In this document: piece by piece, positions 1 to 8,696 of the stretch
Layout of the letters: every line of letters starts with the position of its first letter
How positions within the stretch are numbered: the first letter of the stretch is position 1
DNA from: Glycomyces sp. YM15
GTDB lineage: Bacteria; Actinomycetota; Actinomycetes; Mycobacteriales; Micromonosporaceae
NCBI RefSeq assembly: GCF_016918015.1
Contig: NZ_JAERMK010000001.1
Span: 232,225 to 296,224 of the forward strand
Length of the DNA stretch: 64,000 bases
Reading direction: 5' to 3'
Notes under the pieces: model-generated
What the model was told of the DNA's origin: nothing
Database searches by the model: none
What the model saw: the letters and a program-made list of their open reading frames with translations, nothing else
Made by a program: the position numbers and the translations under genes

Positions 1-384
1 GGTCACGGGACCGGACTGCTTCTTCTGCGAGGTGGCGATCTTCCAGATCGCGCCCCACGGGTCGCGCAGGATCGCGCCGTAGCCCCAGAGGCTCTTCTCG
101 GGGCCCTTGATCGCCGTGGCCCCGGCGGCGAGGGCGGTCTCGGTGAAGCTGTCGACGGTGCCGGGCTGGGCGACCACGAGGGAGATCGCGTAGCCGCGGA
201 AGCCGCTGCTCGGGTCCTTGGCGGTGCGCACGCGCAGCCAGGAGTCGGTGCCGAGGTCGAAGGCGGCGGCGTAGAAGGCTTCGGCGGCGGCGGTGTCGTC
301 GACTTCGAGGGTCACGGTCTCGATGGCGTTCACGGTCTGCTCCTTGAGATAAACGCTGTGTGCGAAAGTGCTGGTCTTGCTCAT
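1..384 (-). CDS. VOC (glyoxalase/bleomycin-resistance fold) family protein, C-terminus outside window
   Basis: The first 128 codons of a minus-strand gene that continues past the left edge. After a short leader, the sequence reads AIETVTLEVDD, then a beta-alpha-beta-beta-beta VOC half with AAEAFYAAAF and WGYGAILRDPWGAIWKIAT. This matches the N-terminal half of two-module actinobacterial VOC proteins of roughly 200-250 residues. I chose ATG at 384 because a -10-like TATCGT sits exactly 7 bases upstream, as at two other loci here, suggesting a leaderless mRNA. The rival start is GTG at 333, which has a good AAGGAG six bases upstream. Substrate is unknown; VOC proteins near AraC regulators are usually annotated as detoxification or resistance proteins (inference). 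Confidence 0.85.
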   Translation of the reverse strand, partial: MSKTSTFAHSVYLKEQTVNAIETVTLEVDDTAAAEAFYAAAFDLGTDSWLRVRTAKDPSSGFRGYAISLVVAQPGTVDSFTETALAAGATAIKGPEKSLWGYGAILRDPWGAIWKIATSQKKQSGPVT

Positions 385-435
385 GTCCACAACGATATTT
401 CCGCCGGCGCCCCCTGCGCTTCTCGATTCCTGATC
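382..435 (-). promoter_or_regulatory. Leaderless promoter with shared 18-bp motif, copy 1
   Basis: On the minus strand, GATCAGGAATCGAGAAGC (435-418) is followed by 20 bases, TATCGT (397-392), 7 bases, and ATG (384-382). The same motif with 19-base spacing, a TANNNT box and the same 7-base gap to ATG occurs at 29765-29817 and 32750-32802. Read as an activator site overlapping the -35 position of a leaderless promoter; the binding protein is inferred to be the AraC protein at 29778-30227. Confidence 0.65.
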
Positions 436-467
436 ACTCCGCGGACCTTCTCAGACGCCCGAAACGG

Positions 468-493
468 GTATATATTCATGAAAGTCGATATAC
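468..493. promoter_or_regulatory. Inverted repeat upstream of the CBM2 protein gene
   Basis: GTATAT (468-473) and ATATAC (488-493) form perfect arms 14 bases apart in an AT-rich patch, 58 bases before the CBM2 gene start. It could be an operator or contain the -10 region. No regulator gene is adjacent. Confidence 0.35.
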
Positions 494-550
494 GGGGCAA
501 GTCCGCCGTCGGGTTGGGGTGGTGCGGACCCGACCAGAGGAGGACAGTGC

Positions 551-1708
551 ATGCCTGTCATGCGAACTCGGCGGCTCTTGGCCGTCACCGCCGCCTGCGG
601 GGCGCTCGCCGCGGGGACGATCGCGGTGGTCGCGGCGAGCCCGGCGCACGCCGACGCCTGCGAGCGGATCGATTACACCGTTGTGAGCTCGTGGAACGGC
701 GGCCACCAGGCCGCCGTGGCGCTCACGGCCGGGAGCGAGCCGGTGAACGGTTGGACCCTCGCGTTCGACCTGGCGGGCGGCGCCTCGGTCCAGAGCGCCT
801 GGAACGTCGACTGGGAGCAGTCGGGAACGCGGTTCACCGGCTCCGACGTCGGATGGAACGGCGCGGTCGCCTCGGGCCAGACCCGCGAGCTGTTCGGGAT
901 GATCGTCTCCGGCGGCGCGGTGCAGCCGCCTTCGTTCTCGCTCGACGGGATCGAATGCGGCGGCGTCAGCCTGCCGTCCGAGACCCCGAGTGAGACGCCG
1001 AGCGAGGACCCGACGACCGATCCGCCCGGACCGGTCGACTGCCCGGCCGGGGCCGTGTGCGACGACTTCGAGGACCAGACCGGCACCGTCCCCGGCGGCG
1101 ACTGGACCGTGGGCGCGGCCGACTGCACCGGCACGGGTACCGCGGCCGTGGACAAGGCGGTCGCCAACAGCGGCGGCACCTCGATCCGCATCGAGGGCGG
1201 CGCGACCTACTGCAACCACGTGTTCATCGGCCGCGACCTCCCGGCCGACGCCCAATGGTTCCGCGTCTACATGCGGCACGGCACCGCGCAGCCGCAGAAC
1301 CACACCACGATGATCGCCATGCAGGACCGGGCCGACGCCGGCGCCGATCTGCGCCTGGGCGGGCAGAACGGTGCGCTGCAATGGAACCGGGAGTCCGACG
1401 ACGCGACGCTGCCGGCCCAGAGCCCGGCCGGGGTGGCGTTGAGCCGGCCGCTGCCGGTGGCGGCCTGGACGTGCGTCGAGTTCCGGATCAGCGGCGGCGG
1501 GCTCGCCACCTGGGTCGACGGCGAAGCGGTCGAGGGCCTGGTCGTGGACGGCGCGCCGACCCATGACGTGGACGCGCAGTGGCTCGCGAAGCCGGACTGG
1601 AACCCCGATCTCGTCGATCTGCGGCTCGGCTGGGAGAGCTACGGGAACGACGCGGACACCCTCTGGTACGACGACGTGGCCTTCGGTCCCGAGCGGATCG
1701 GCTGCTGA
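551..1708 (+). CDS. Secreted carbohydrate-binding protein: CBM2 plus Cip1/lyase-like C-terminal domain
   Basis: A 385-residue exported protein. Residues 1-34 are a signal peptide (twin Arg then hydrophobic core, cleavage after SPAHA). Residues about 37-137 look like a family 2 carbohydrate-binding module: flanking Cys residues, the surface Trp series in SSWNGG, NGWTL and VGWNG, and closing EC. A Ser/Pro/Thr/Glu linker (about 140-165) leads to a beta-rich domain to 385 with paired Cys residues, resembling the lectin-like fold of Cip1 and glucuronan-lyase-type proteins. An AGGAGGA lies about seven bases before the ATG. The role is probably binding or cutting plant polysaccharide outside the cell. 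The CBM2 call is firm, the C-terminal call is from recalled similarity. Confidence 0.8.
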   Translation: MPVMRTRRLLAVTAACGALAAGTIAVVAASPAHADACERIDYTVVSSWNGGHQAAVALTAGSEPVNGWTLAFDLAGGASVQSAWNVDWEQSGTRFTGSDVGWNGAVASGQTRELFGMIVSGGAVQPPSFSLDGIECGGVSLPSETPSETPSEDPTTDPPGPVDCPAGAVCDDFEDQTGTVPGGDWTVGAADCTGTGTAAVDKAVANSGGTSIRIEGGATYCNHVFIGRDLPADAQWFRVYMRHGTAQPQNHTTMIAMQDRADAGADLRLGGQNGALQWNRESDDATLPAQSPAGVALSRPLPVAAWTCVEFRISGGGLATWVDGEAVEGLVVDGAPTHDVDAQWLAKPDWNPDLVDLRLGWESYGNDADTLWYDDVAFGPERIGC

Positions 1709-1717
1709 AGCGGCGGC

Positions 1718-1741
1718 GCCCCGGCGAGCGATCGCCGGGGC
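1718..1741. terminator. Bidirectional hairpin between convergent genes
   Basis: Perfect 9-bp stem, GCCCCGGCG (1718-1726) with CGCCGGGGC (1733-1741) and a 6-base loop, in the 39-base gap between the plus-strand CBM2 gene and the minus-strand membrane gene. No strong T-tract, as is common in high-GC actinobacteria. Confidence 0.7.
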
Positions 1742-1747
1742 GTCCTG

Positions 1748-2494
1748 CTAGCGGTTGAGCAGCAGCTCGAACAGGTCGAGCCGCCAGGCCGCGTCCCGGG
1801 CGACGAGGAAGCCGACGATGCCGAGCACCCAGCCGGTCGTGGAGGCGGCGTTCTTGACCATCCAGTCGTTGATCCGCTTGAGCAGCGGCTCCACGGCGTT
1901 GCGCGCGACCAGCCGGGCCGCGAGCAGCACCAGCGCCGGCAGCACCATCACCAGGCAGTACCCGGCCATCGTGAGCGTGATCCCCGCGGCCCCGATCCCG
2001 GCGGAGGTGACCAGCCCGATCGCGGCCAGGTACGGCAGCATCGTGGCGACCTCGATCGTGGCCGCCGCGAGCGCGAGGCCCATGAGCGGCAGCACCGAGG
2101 CCCGGGTGCGGGTCGCGCCTTCGCCTTCGGCCGCATCGATGCCGAGGGCCCGTTCGCGCCAGCGCGCCACGCGCCCGCTCTCGCCGTGCCGCTGCTTGGA
2201 GTCGAAGCGGAAGCTGAGGACGAGCAGGCCGACGCCGAGGACGAGCTGGGTCCACAGTGCGGGCCGGGTGTCGAGGAGGGCGCCGATGTCATCGATGAAG
2301 GTGGTGGCGCCGACGGCGATGAGCAGGCCGACGGCGAAGTAGAACGCGACGATGGTGGCGAGGTAGGCGAGCATCCGCCCGGCGCGCACGCGGCCGGGGG
2401 CGAGGAGCAGCCAGATCGGGATGAGAAGGGTGCCGAAGCTGGTCGAGTCGATGAGCGCGAGGGCCGCCAGGGAGGCCGCGAGTGCGAGGTCCAT
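1748..2494 (-). CDS. GAP-family (SfLAP-type) integral membrane protein
   Basis: A 248-residue polytopic protein with about six hydrophobic segments: residues 1-32, 38-65, 75-95, 130-155, 160-190 and 215-235, with a charged cytoplasmic loop near 98-128. The N-terminus, IDSTSFGTLLIPIWLLL, is typical of the GAP/sulfolipid-addressing (Sap-like) family, which in mycobacteria helps move surface lipids. Distant resemblance to LysE-type exporters is also possible. It stands alone on the minus strand. Substrate is not deducible; the family call is moderately sure. Confidence 0.75.
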   Translation of the reverse strand: MDLALAASLAALALIDSTSFGTLLIPIWLLLAPGRVRAGRMLAYLATIVAFYFAVGLLIAVGATTFIDDIGALLDTRPALWTQLVLGVGLLVLSFRFDSKQRHGESGRVARWRERALGIDAAEGEGATRTRASVLPLMGLALAAATIEVATMLPYLAAIGLVTSAGIGAAGITLTMAGYCLVMVLPALVLLAARLVARNAVEPLLKRINDWMVKNAASTTGWVLGIVGFLVARDAAWRLDLFELLLNR

Positions 2495-2679
2495 GTGCCG
2501 AGCGTATGGAGCGGCGCTGCCGGGCGCGTCGGTCTGGTGGTCGAGTTTCGGTTGGGGGCCTGCATCTTTGGTGGCAAGCCGTTGGATGCGGTCGGGCCGC
2601 GCAACGCCTGGATACCGCTTTCCGATACTGTCGGTCTTCGATGAGTCCGCGCCGTGCGGACCAGCCGAAGGAGGCCGTC

Positions 2680-3978
2680 ATGCCCCGGTTCGCCAAGCCG
2701 ATCGTCGTCAATGACAACGGCGCATGGTGCTGGTTCCAGGACGAGCGCGCCCTCGTCGACCCCGAGACGCAGCAGCTCGTCGTCGGATCGATCGCGGCCG
2801 CCGAGGGCCCCGGCGGCGAAGCCCGATCGGGCAACGTCGAACTCGCGGTCGTCGACCTGCGCACCGGCACCTCCCGGATCGCGGTGCTCCATGAGCGGTT
2901 CGAGACCGACGACCACGACGTGCCCGCCCTGTGGCGGCGAACCGACGGCCGATGGCTCGCCGTCTACACCAAGCACAAGACCGACGACCTGACCCGTTGG
3001 CGCATCAGCGAACCGAACGACCCCACCGTCTGGGGCCCGGAGCGCGGCTTCGACTGGAGCCCCCACACCGAGGGCCGCGGCGTCACCTACTCGAACCTGC
3101 GCGCCATGGACGGGCGGCTGTACTGCTTCGCCCGCGCGGTGAACGACGACCAGTGCGCGATCGTCTCCGACGACGAGGGCGAGACCTGGGCCTACGCGGG
3201 CAAGCTCTTCACCCGCCCCAAGGTCGGCTACGTCAACGGCTACACCCGGTACGCCGCCGCCGGTGACCGCCTCCACCTGGTCACCACCGACCACCATCCG
3301 CGGGACTTCGACAACTCGATCTACCACGGCTACCTCGAGCACGGCGCGCTCCACCGCAGCGACGGCACCGTCCTCGACCCCGAGGCACTCAGCGGGGAGG
3401 CGCCTTCGCAGGAGGGCCTGACCACGGTGCTCGCCGCCGGTTCGCGCTGGGGCGGCACGCGGATCTCGCACTGCTGGACCACCGACATCCGCACCACCGC
3501 GAACGGCGGCGTCGCCGCGATCCTCACCGCCCGCGCCGGCGAGGAGGAGCTCGAACTCGGACGCCGGAAGGCCGCCCCGGACCTGCGGTTCTTCTACGCC
3601 CGCATGGCGCCCGGCGGCGAATGGACCGTCAACGAGCTCGCGAAGGCCGGGCCGGGCCTGATGCCGCACGAGGAGGACTACACGGGCCTCGCCGCGATCG
3701 ACCCGTACGACCCCGGCTCGGTCTACATCTCCACCCCGATCGACCCGCGCGACGGCTCGACGCTCCCCTGCCGCGAGATCTTCCACGGCCGCGCCGCGGC
3801 CGCGGGCAGGTTCTGGGCCTGGACGCCCGTCACCGAGAACTCCGAAGTGGACAATCTGCGGCCGATCGTCGCCCCCGGCGACCCGTCCCGCACCCCGCTC
3901 CTGTGGTTCCGCGGCCCCATGACGGCCTCCCAGCACTACCGCTGCGAGGTCGTCCTCCTGGACCTCCCCCGTTCCTGA
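2680..3978 (+). CDS. BNR-repeat (sialidase-like beta-propeller) protein
   Basis: A 432-residue protein without a signal peptide. The N-terminus, GAWCWFQDERALVD, followed by repeated GxxxxAVYTKH / SDDEGETWAYAG (Asp-box-like) / LHLVTTDHH elements, is characteristic of the BNR_4 family often found beside polysaccharide-degrading enzymes such as rhamnogalacturonan or ulvan systems. I chose ATG at 2680 because GAAGGAGG lies just upstream; an in-frame ATG at 2641 would add 13 residues but lacks a ribosome site. Likely a glycoside-active or glycan-binding beta-propeller, substrate unknown. It sits alone between a divergent membrane gene and the lipoprotein gene that starts 47 bases later. Confidence 0.8.
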   Translation: MPRFAKPIVVNDNGAWCWFQDERALVDPETQQLVVGSIAAAEGPGGEARSGNVELAVVDLRTGTSRIAVLHERFETDDHDVPALWRRTDGRWLAVYTKHKTDDLTRWRISEPNDPTVWGPERGFDWSPHTEGRGVTYSNLRAMDGRLYCFARAVNDDQCAIVSDDEGETWAYAGKLFTRPKVGYVNGYTRYAAAGDRLHLVTTDHHPRDFDNSIYHGYLEHGALHRSDGTVLDPEALSGEAPSQEGLTTVLAAGSRWGGTRISHCWTTDIRTTANGGVAAILTARAGEEELELGRRKAAPDLRFFYARMAPGGEWTVNELAKAGPGLMPHEEDYTGLAAIDPYDPGSVYISTPIDPRDGSTLPCREIFHGRAAAAGRFWAWTPVTENSEVDNLRPIVAPGDPSRTPLLWFRGPMTASQHYRCEVVLLDLPRS

Positions 3979-4025
3979 CCGCTCGTTTACACCCGGTTCA
4001 CAGCGCCGCGCCTACGGTTCGGCGC

Positions 4026-5672
4026 ATGAGACGCATCTCCGCCCTCCTCGCGGCCGCCCTGCTGGCGGCCGCCTGCAGCGCCGAACCAGAGACCGAGACC
4101 GAGCGCGCGGGCTGCGACACCGCGTTCACGAGCGCGCTGAGCCGCTGGGCCGATGCCGGGTTCAGCGGCGCGCTGGCGATCGGCGACGGCGCGGGCCTCG
4201 ACTGCCGGGCCGCGTTCGGCCTGGCGGACGAGTCGACGCCGAACGCCGACGAGACGGTGTTCGCGATCGGCTCGATCAGCAAGGCGTTCACCGCCGCCGC
4301 GGTCGTCGACCTCGTGGACGCGGGCGAATTCGCGCTCGACGACCGCGCCGGCGATCTCCTGCCCGGCCTCGAAGGCCCCGCAGCCGGAGCCACTGTCGAG
4401 CAGCTGCTGCTGCACACGAGCGGCCTCGATGGCGCCCACGGCGAGGACCACCGGCCGCTCGACCGCGAGGACGCCGTCGCGGCCGTGGGCGGCCTGCGTT
4501 CCGCGTTCGAGCCCGGCACCGAGTTCCTGTACTCGAACGCCGGGTACGCGCTGCTGGCGCTCATCGTGGACGAGGCTACGGGCGACTACCGCTCATACCT
4601 GGCCGAGGAGATCCTCCAGGTCGGCGGTGAGCGCATCGGCGGGTTCTGGGACGGCGAGCCCGCCGCGCCGGGGCCGCGCGCGGTCGGCACCGTCGACGGG
4701 AGATCGTCCTCGGAGAACGGCGATTTCGCCGGGCCGCACTGGGCGCTCGCCGGGAACGGCGACCTGGCGATGACCGCCGCCGAGCTCGGCGCCTGGACCA
4801 GGGGGCTCTTCACCGGCGCGGTCGTCTCCGAGGACGCGATGGACCTGCTGCTGGAGACCGGTTTCGACAACGGCGACGGCACCATGGAGATCCCCGGATG
4901 GGTGTCCGTCGGGCCCGACATGTTCGGCGTCCCGATCATCACCGCTTCGGGAGGCGGCGGCGACACCGGGCACAACGCGGTCGCGGCCTGGCTGCCCGAG
5001 AGCGGCACCTCCATCGCCGTCACCTCGAACACGGACGGCGTCGTCGCCGGTGAGCTGGTCGACGCGATCGGCCCCGCGCTCATCGCGGGCGAGCCGATCC
5101 CCGCCCCCGAGGGCCGGGCCGAGGTCGACCCCGCCGAACTCCAAGCGCGCGAAGGGGTCTACACGCTCGATTCCGGATCGAGATTCCACGTCACCGCCCA
5201 GGCGGACGGCCTCGAGATCGCGGCGGACGGCGCCGACGCGGTGGCCGCCCTGTTCTCCTCCGGCGAGTTCAGCGCCGAGGACGTCGCCGCCCATGAGGAC
5301 GATGTGCTCGCGCTTCTGAACGGCGAGACCGACACGGGCCGGGAGGAACGCGAGGCGATCGAAGCCGACCTCGGCCCGATCGAGCGGGTCGAACTCGCCG
5401 GGACCGCCGTCGAGGACGGTGAACTGCGCACCTACGCGCGCATCGGCACCGCGGACGACGACGTGCTCGCCTGGTACGCGCTGGACGGGCACGGCGGGGT
5501 GGGCGCCGTTTCGCTCGGGGTCGAGCCGCCCGCGTTTACGCTGGTCCCCACGGGCGACGGCGAGTACCGCCAAGCCGACCTCGCCGGTGCCGGAGCGGGC
5601 GTCCGGGTGTCCTTCGAGGACGACCTGATGACCGCGACCGGACCGGCGGGCACCGTCGAAGCCCGCCGGTAG
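4026..5672 (+). CDS. Serine beta-lactamase-like hydrolase, lipoprotein
   Basis: A 548-residue lipoprotein: lipobox LAAAC with Cys at 17. The class C beta-lactamase/esterase fold is marked by the nucleophile motif SISK (Ser83, Lys86), YSN (Tyr169, Asn171) and a late HN-type motif near His316 (GGDTGHN). The extra C-terminal region (about 370-548) is a beta-rich domain as in other penicillin-binding-protein-like hydrolases with a lipocalin-type tail. It probably acts on a peptide, ester or beta-lactam at the outer membrane face. The stop is only 12 bases before a response-regulator gene, so the three genes to 7411 may form one operon with the two-component system sensing envelope conditions (inference). 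Confidence 0.85.
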   Translation: MRRISALLAAALLAAACSAEPETETERAGCDTAFTSALSRWADAGFSGALAIGDGAGLDCRAAFGLADESTPNADETVFAIGSISKAFTAAAVVDLVDAGEFALDDRAGDLLPGLEGPAAGATVEQLLLHTSGLDGAHGEDHRPLDREDAVAAVGGLRSAFEPGTEFLYSNAGYALLALIVDEATGDYRSYLAEEILQVGGERIGGFWDGEPAAPGPRAVGTVDGRSSSENGDFAGPHWALAGNGDLAMTAAELGAWTRGLFTGAVVSEDAMDLLLETGFDNGDGTMEIPGWVSVGPDMFGVPIITASGGGGDTGHNAVAAWLPESGTSIAVTSNTDGVVAGELVDAIGPALIAGEPIPAPEGRAEVDPAELQAREGVYTLDSGSRFHVTAQADGLEIAADGADAVAALFSSGEFSAEDVAAHEDDVLALLNGETDTGREEREAIEADLGPIERVELAGTAVEDGELRTYARIGTADDDVLAWYALDGHGGVGAVSLGVEPPAFTLVPTGDGEYRQADLAGAGAGVRVSFEDDLMTATGPAGTVEARR

Positions 5673-5684
5673 AGAGGGGAAGGC

Positions 5685-6356
5685 GTGCGCATCCTGCTGG
5701 TCGAGGACGACCGCGACCTGGGCCCGGTCCTCGCGATGGGCCTGCGGGGCGAGGCCTACGCCGTGGACCTCGCGGCGACCTGCGCCGAGGCCGAAGCGCT
5801 CTTGTGCTGCAACGACTTCGACGCGGTCTGCCTCGACCTCGGACTGCCGGACGGGGACGGCCTGGAGCTGCTGCGGCGGCTCGGGACCGACCCCGCGCTG
5901 CGCCGCCCCCGCCGCGTGCTCGTGCTGACCGCCCGCGACGCCGTGGACGACCGGGTGGCGGGGCTCGACGCGGGCGCGGCCGACTACCTCGTCAAGCCGT
6001 TCAGCTTCCAGGAGCTGGCCGCGAGACTGCGCGCCCTCGCCCGGCGCACCGACGCGCACGACGCGGTCCTCGCGGTCGGGGACCTGCGGCTCGACACCGC
6101 CGCGCACCGGGCCTGGCGCGGCGGTGTCGAACTGGACCTGACCCCGAGGGAGTTCTCCATGCTGCGATACCTCATGCACTACGCGGGCCGGACGGTGAGC
6201 GCCGAGGAACTGCTCGAACACGTCTGGGACGCGAACGCCGACCCGTTCACCGCCTCAGTGCGGGTGATCCTGAGCCGCCTGCGGCGCAAGCTGGGCGAGC
6301 CCGGCCCGATAAGCACGGTGACCGGTGTCGGGTACGTCCTGCGGGAGGCGCCGTGA
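5685..6356 (+). CDS. OmpR-family response regulator
   Basis: A 223-residue regulator with GTG start behind GAGAGGGGAAGG. Receiver domain: acidic pair ED near 7-9, phosphoacceptor Asp51 in CLDLGLPDG, conserved Thr/Ala in LTA near 81-83 and Lys104 in LVKPFS. A winged-helix DNA-binding domain follows (about 125-220; LTPREFSMLRYLM, then VILSRLRRKL and a VGYVL end). The next gene overlaps its stop by four bases, so the kinase downstream is its partner. Confidence 0.93.
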   Translation: MRILLVEDDRDLGPVLAMGLRGEAYAVDLAATCAEAEALLCCNDFDAVCLDLGLPDGDGLELLRRLGTDPALRRPRRVLVLTARDAVDDRVAGLDAGAADYLVKPFSFQELAARLRALARRTDAHDAVLAVGDLRLDTAAHRAWRGGVELDLTPREFSMLRYLMHYAGRTVSAEELLEHVWDANADPFTASVRVILSRLRRKLGEPGPISTVTGVGYVLREAP

Positions 6357-7411
6357 TCGGGCTGCTGCGCTCGCTGCGCGCCAGGCTCGCGCTCACCGGG
6401 GCGCTCGCGATCTACCTGCCGGTGGTGCTCGTGTTCGCGGTGACCTCGCTCGACCGGAACGAGTTCACCGAGACCGCGCCCGACGGCACCACCCGGACGG
6501 TCGCATCGTCCGATGTGGATCCGACTGGATGGGCGTGGTGCACCGTGATCGCGCTCCTGCCGGTCACGGCGGCGCTCGCATGGTGGTGGTCCGGCCGGGC
6601 GGTGCGGCCGTTCGAGCGGATTCGCGAAGCGGCCGCACGGATCGAGGCCTCCGATCTCAGCCTGCGGGTGGGCGGCGCGCAGGGCACCACGGAGGCGATG
6701 GGGCTCGCCGCCGCGTTCGACGCGATGCTCGACCGCCTCGAACGCTCGGCGCAGGTGCAGCGGCGGCTGGTCGAGGAGACCAGCCACGAACTGCGGACCC
6801 CCCTCGCCGTCCTGATCACCGGCGCCGATGTGGTGCTGCGCCACCCCGAACCCGACCTCGAGCTCTACCGGGAGGGCTTGGAGCGCAGCCGGAACGCCGC
6901 CGAACGGCTGCGGGACGCCGTGGGCGAGTTGCTGGTGGACGCGCGCGGGCGGGCCCGCGTCATCGACCGGCGCCCGACCGACGTGACGGCGCTGGCGCGC
7001 GAGGTCTTCGCGGAAGTGGCGGCCTTCGCCGCGTCGCGTTCGGTCCGCCTGGAACTGCGCGGCGAGGCCTCGGCGGAGGCCCCGGTCGACGGCCCGAGCG
7101 TCCACCGCGCGGTCGCGAACCTGGTCCACAACGCCGTCAAGCACGCCCCGGAGGGCACGGCGGTGGAGGTCGAGATCGAGCGCTCGGCGGCCGGGATCGC
7201 CGTGGTCGTCACCGACGAGGGGCCGGGTATCCCTGCGGCCGAACGGGAACGGGTCTTCGAACGGTTCTGGCGCGGCGGCCGGGCCTCGGGCACGGGCCTG
7301 GGGCTGCCGATCGCGCGGCAGATCGCGCAGGCCCACGGCGGCGAGGTCGAGCTCCTCGACTCCGGCCGGGGCTGCCGGTTCCGGCTGACGCTCCCGGCCA
7401 AGGAGGCGTAG
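6353..7411 (+). CDS. Sensor histidine kinase, partner of the upstream response regulator
   Basis: A 352-residue kinase starting at GTG inside the regulator's stop region (four-base overlap, translational coupling). Membrane segment near 12-31, a short extracytoplasmic loop of about 30 residues (32-60), second membrane segment near 60-80, HAMP region 81-133, then HisKA with His145 in EETSHELRTPL. HATPase_c follows: N-box NLVHNAVKHA, G1 DEGPGIP, G2 GTGLGLPIA. The small sensor loop suggests detection within or close to the membrane. It probably controls the neighbouring lipoprotein hydrolase (context inference). Confidence 0.93.
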   Translation: MIGLLRSLRARLALTGALAIYLPVVLVFAVTSLDRNEFTETAPDGTTRTVASSDVDPTGWAWCTVIALLPVTAALAWWWSGRAVRPFERIREAAARIEASDLSLRVGGAQGTTEAMGLAAAFDAMLDRLERSAQVQRRLVEETSHELRTPLAVLITGADVVLRHPEPDLELYREGLERSRNAAERLRDAVGELLVDARGRARVIDRRPTDVTALAREVFAEVAAFAASRSVRLELRGEASAEAPVDGPSVHRAVANLVHNAVKHAPEGTAVEVEIERSAAGIAVVVTDEGPGIPAAERERVFERFWRGGRASGTGLGLPIARQIAQAHGGEVELLDSGRGCRFRLTLPAKEA

Positions 7412-7422
7412 CGGCCGTCCGC

Positions 7423-7680
7423 TCAACGCCCCTCTTGCTCGTCCTGCTCGCGTCTGAGCTTTTCGACGGCGGCACGCTCGGCCTCCTCCGCCGTCTCGGC
7501 GCGGCGGTGCGCGGCCAGGAGCCGTTCATATTCGGCGCGCTGCGCGCCGGTCAGCTTCGACAGGTCGGGCGGATGCCGTTCAAGGGCGTCGATCCCCTCA
7601 TGGAGCTCCCGCCGTGCCGAGCGCACGCTGAAGTAGAGGGCGCCCGCGAGGCAGACGAGGATGAGGACGATCCAGATCAA
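7423..7680 (-). CDS. Small membrane-anchored protein, last gene of the T7SS-like operon
   Basis: An 85-residue protein starting at TTG that overlaps the upstream gene's stop (TTGA overlap). Residues 1-20 are one hydrophobic helix (IWIVLILVCLAGALYF), followed by a highly charged, probably coiled-coil cytoplasmic part rich in Glu, Arg and Ala (RRAETAEEAERAAVEKLRREQ). No family recognised. Tight coupling to the three genes upstream suggests a scaffold or assembly role. The TTG start is chosen from the overlap alone. Confidence 0.65.
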   Translation of the reverse strand: MIWIVLILVCLAGALYFSVRSARRELHEGIDALERHPPDLSKLTGAQRAEYERLLAAHRRAETAEEAERAAVEKLRREQDEQEGR

Positions 7681-8696
7681 GGGCCTCCGTTCTCCTTCCG
7701 GTCCTGCTCCATCTGGTCGTCGTTGTTGCGGCCGCGGTTGAGCTCGGTAGCGGAGTATTTGAGGACCTTCTGGGTGTTGATCGGGTTGCCCCAGTTGTTC
7801 TTGAGCGGGTCGAGGCTCTTGGAGAGCGGTTTGAGGGACTCCATGCGGATGTTGTGGGCACCGTTCATGGTCATGCGACCGCCATTCATCAAGGCCTTCG
7901 AAGCGCCCTTGAGCAGCTGGTCGGTGGCGGTGTCCATGGCATGCTTCAGACCCTGTGACTGGCTGCCGAACTTGCGGAACGAGGCGATGTAGCGGCCGAA
8001 CTTCGACATGAGCTGACCGAGCTTGCCGACGAGGTTCGCGAAGACGCTCACGGCCTTCGAGACGATCCGGGCGATCGCGGCGGCGAGGGTCGCGCCGAAA
8101 GTGAAGCCCGCGGTGGCGAGGGCGCTGAGCGCCCACATGATCGCCTCGGCGATGAAGTTGGTGATGATCTCCAGGAAGATCGTGCGGAGGATGCCGACGG
8201 CGACGCCGGCGATGTTGACGCCGTTCGCGGTGGTCGCCGCCGCTGCCGCACTGGAGCGCAGGACCTGCTCGAACCCGGCCGCGGCGGACCGGTAGGCGGC
8301 GGCGTCCAATCCGTCCCAGTCCTCGACGCTCGTGAGCTCGGCGGCCCATTCGTCGGCGGCGGTGCTCATCTCCATCGAGATGTTGTTCCAGGTGAGGGCC
8401 AGGCCCTCGATCGCCTGGGGGTTGCCGGCGACCCAGTCGAGGGGTTCGCGCAGGAACCAGATGTGCTCGAAGAGCCAGCCGACCCCGGCCTGGAGCAGGT
8501 GTTTGAAGGGGTTGGCGACGAAGGAGAGCACATCGATCGCGGTGGTGGCGGTGGCGACCCCGGCGTCCATGAAGCTGAAGTCCTCCGCAGTGAAGGCCGC
8601 GCCGTAGGCCGTGGCGGTCTTGGCAAGGCCGCCGACGACCTTGGTGCCCTGGAGATCCGAAGTCGCGGTCGGACCTTCGATGAGCGGGTTGGTCAT
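7677..8696 (-). CDS. Type VII secretion-type large WXG-like effector or structural protein
   Basis: A 339-residue protein with a helical, Ala-rich body. Near residues 95-150 it carries a WXG100-like helical hairpin (W-N-N then W-D-G-L-D). Central glycine/alanine-rich hydrophobic stretches (about 160-215) could insert in or pass a membrane, and the C-terminus is charged and glycine-poor. This layout is common in actinobacterial ESX-associated proteins encoded next to EspC-like and YbaB-like genes. The start overlaps the preceding stop by four bases. I see no nuclease or toxin motif at the C-terminus. Function is inferred from context only. Confidence 0.7.
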   Translation of the reverse strand: MTNPLIEGPTATSDLQGTKVVGGLAKTATAYGAAFTAEDFSFMDAGVATATTAIDVLSFVANPFKHLLQAGVGWLFEHIWFLREPLDWVAGNPQAIEGLALTWNNISMEMSTAADEWAAELTSVEDWDGLDAAAYRSAAAGFEQVLRSSAAAAATTANGVNIAGVAVGILRTIFLEIITNFIAEAIMWALSALATAGFTFGATLAAAIARIVSKAVSVFANLVGKLGQLMSKFGRYIASFRKFGSQSQGLKHAMDTATDQLLKGASKALMNGGRMTMNGAHNIRMESLKPLSKSLDPLKNNWGNPINTQKVLKYSATELNRGRNNDDQMEQDRKENGGP

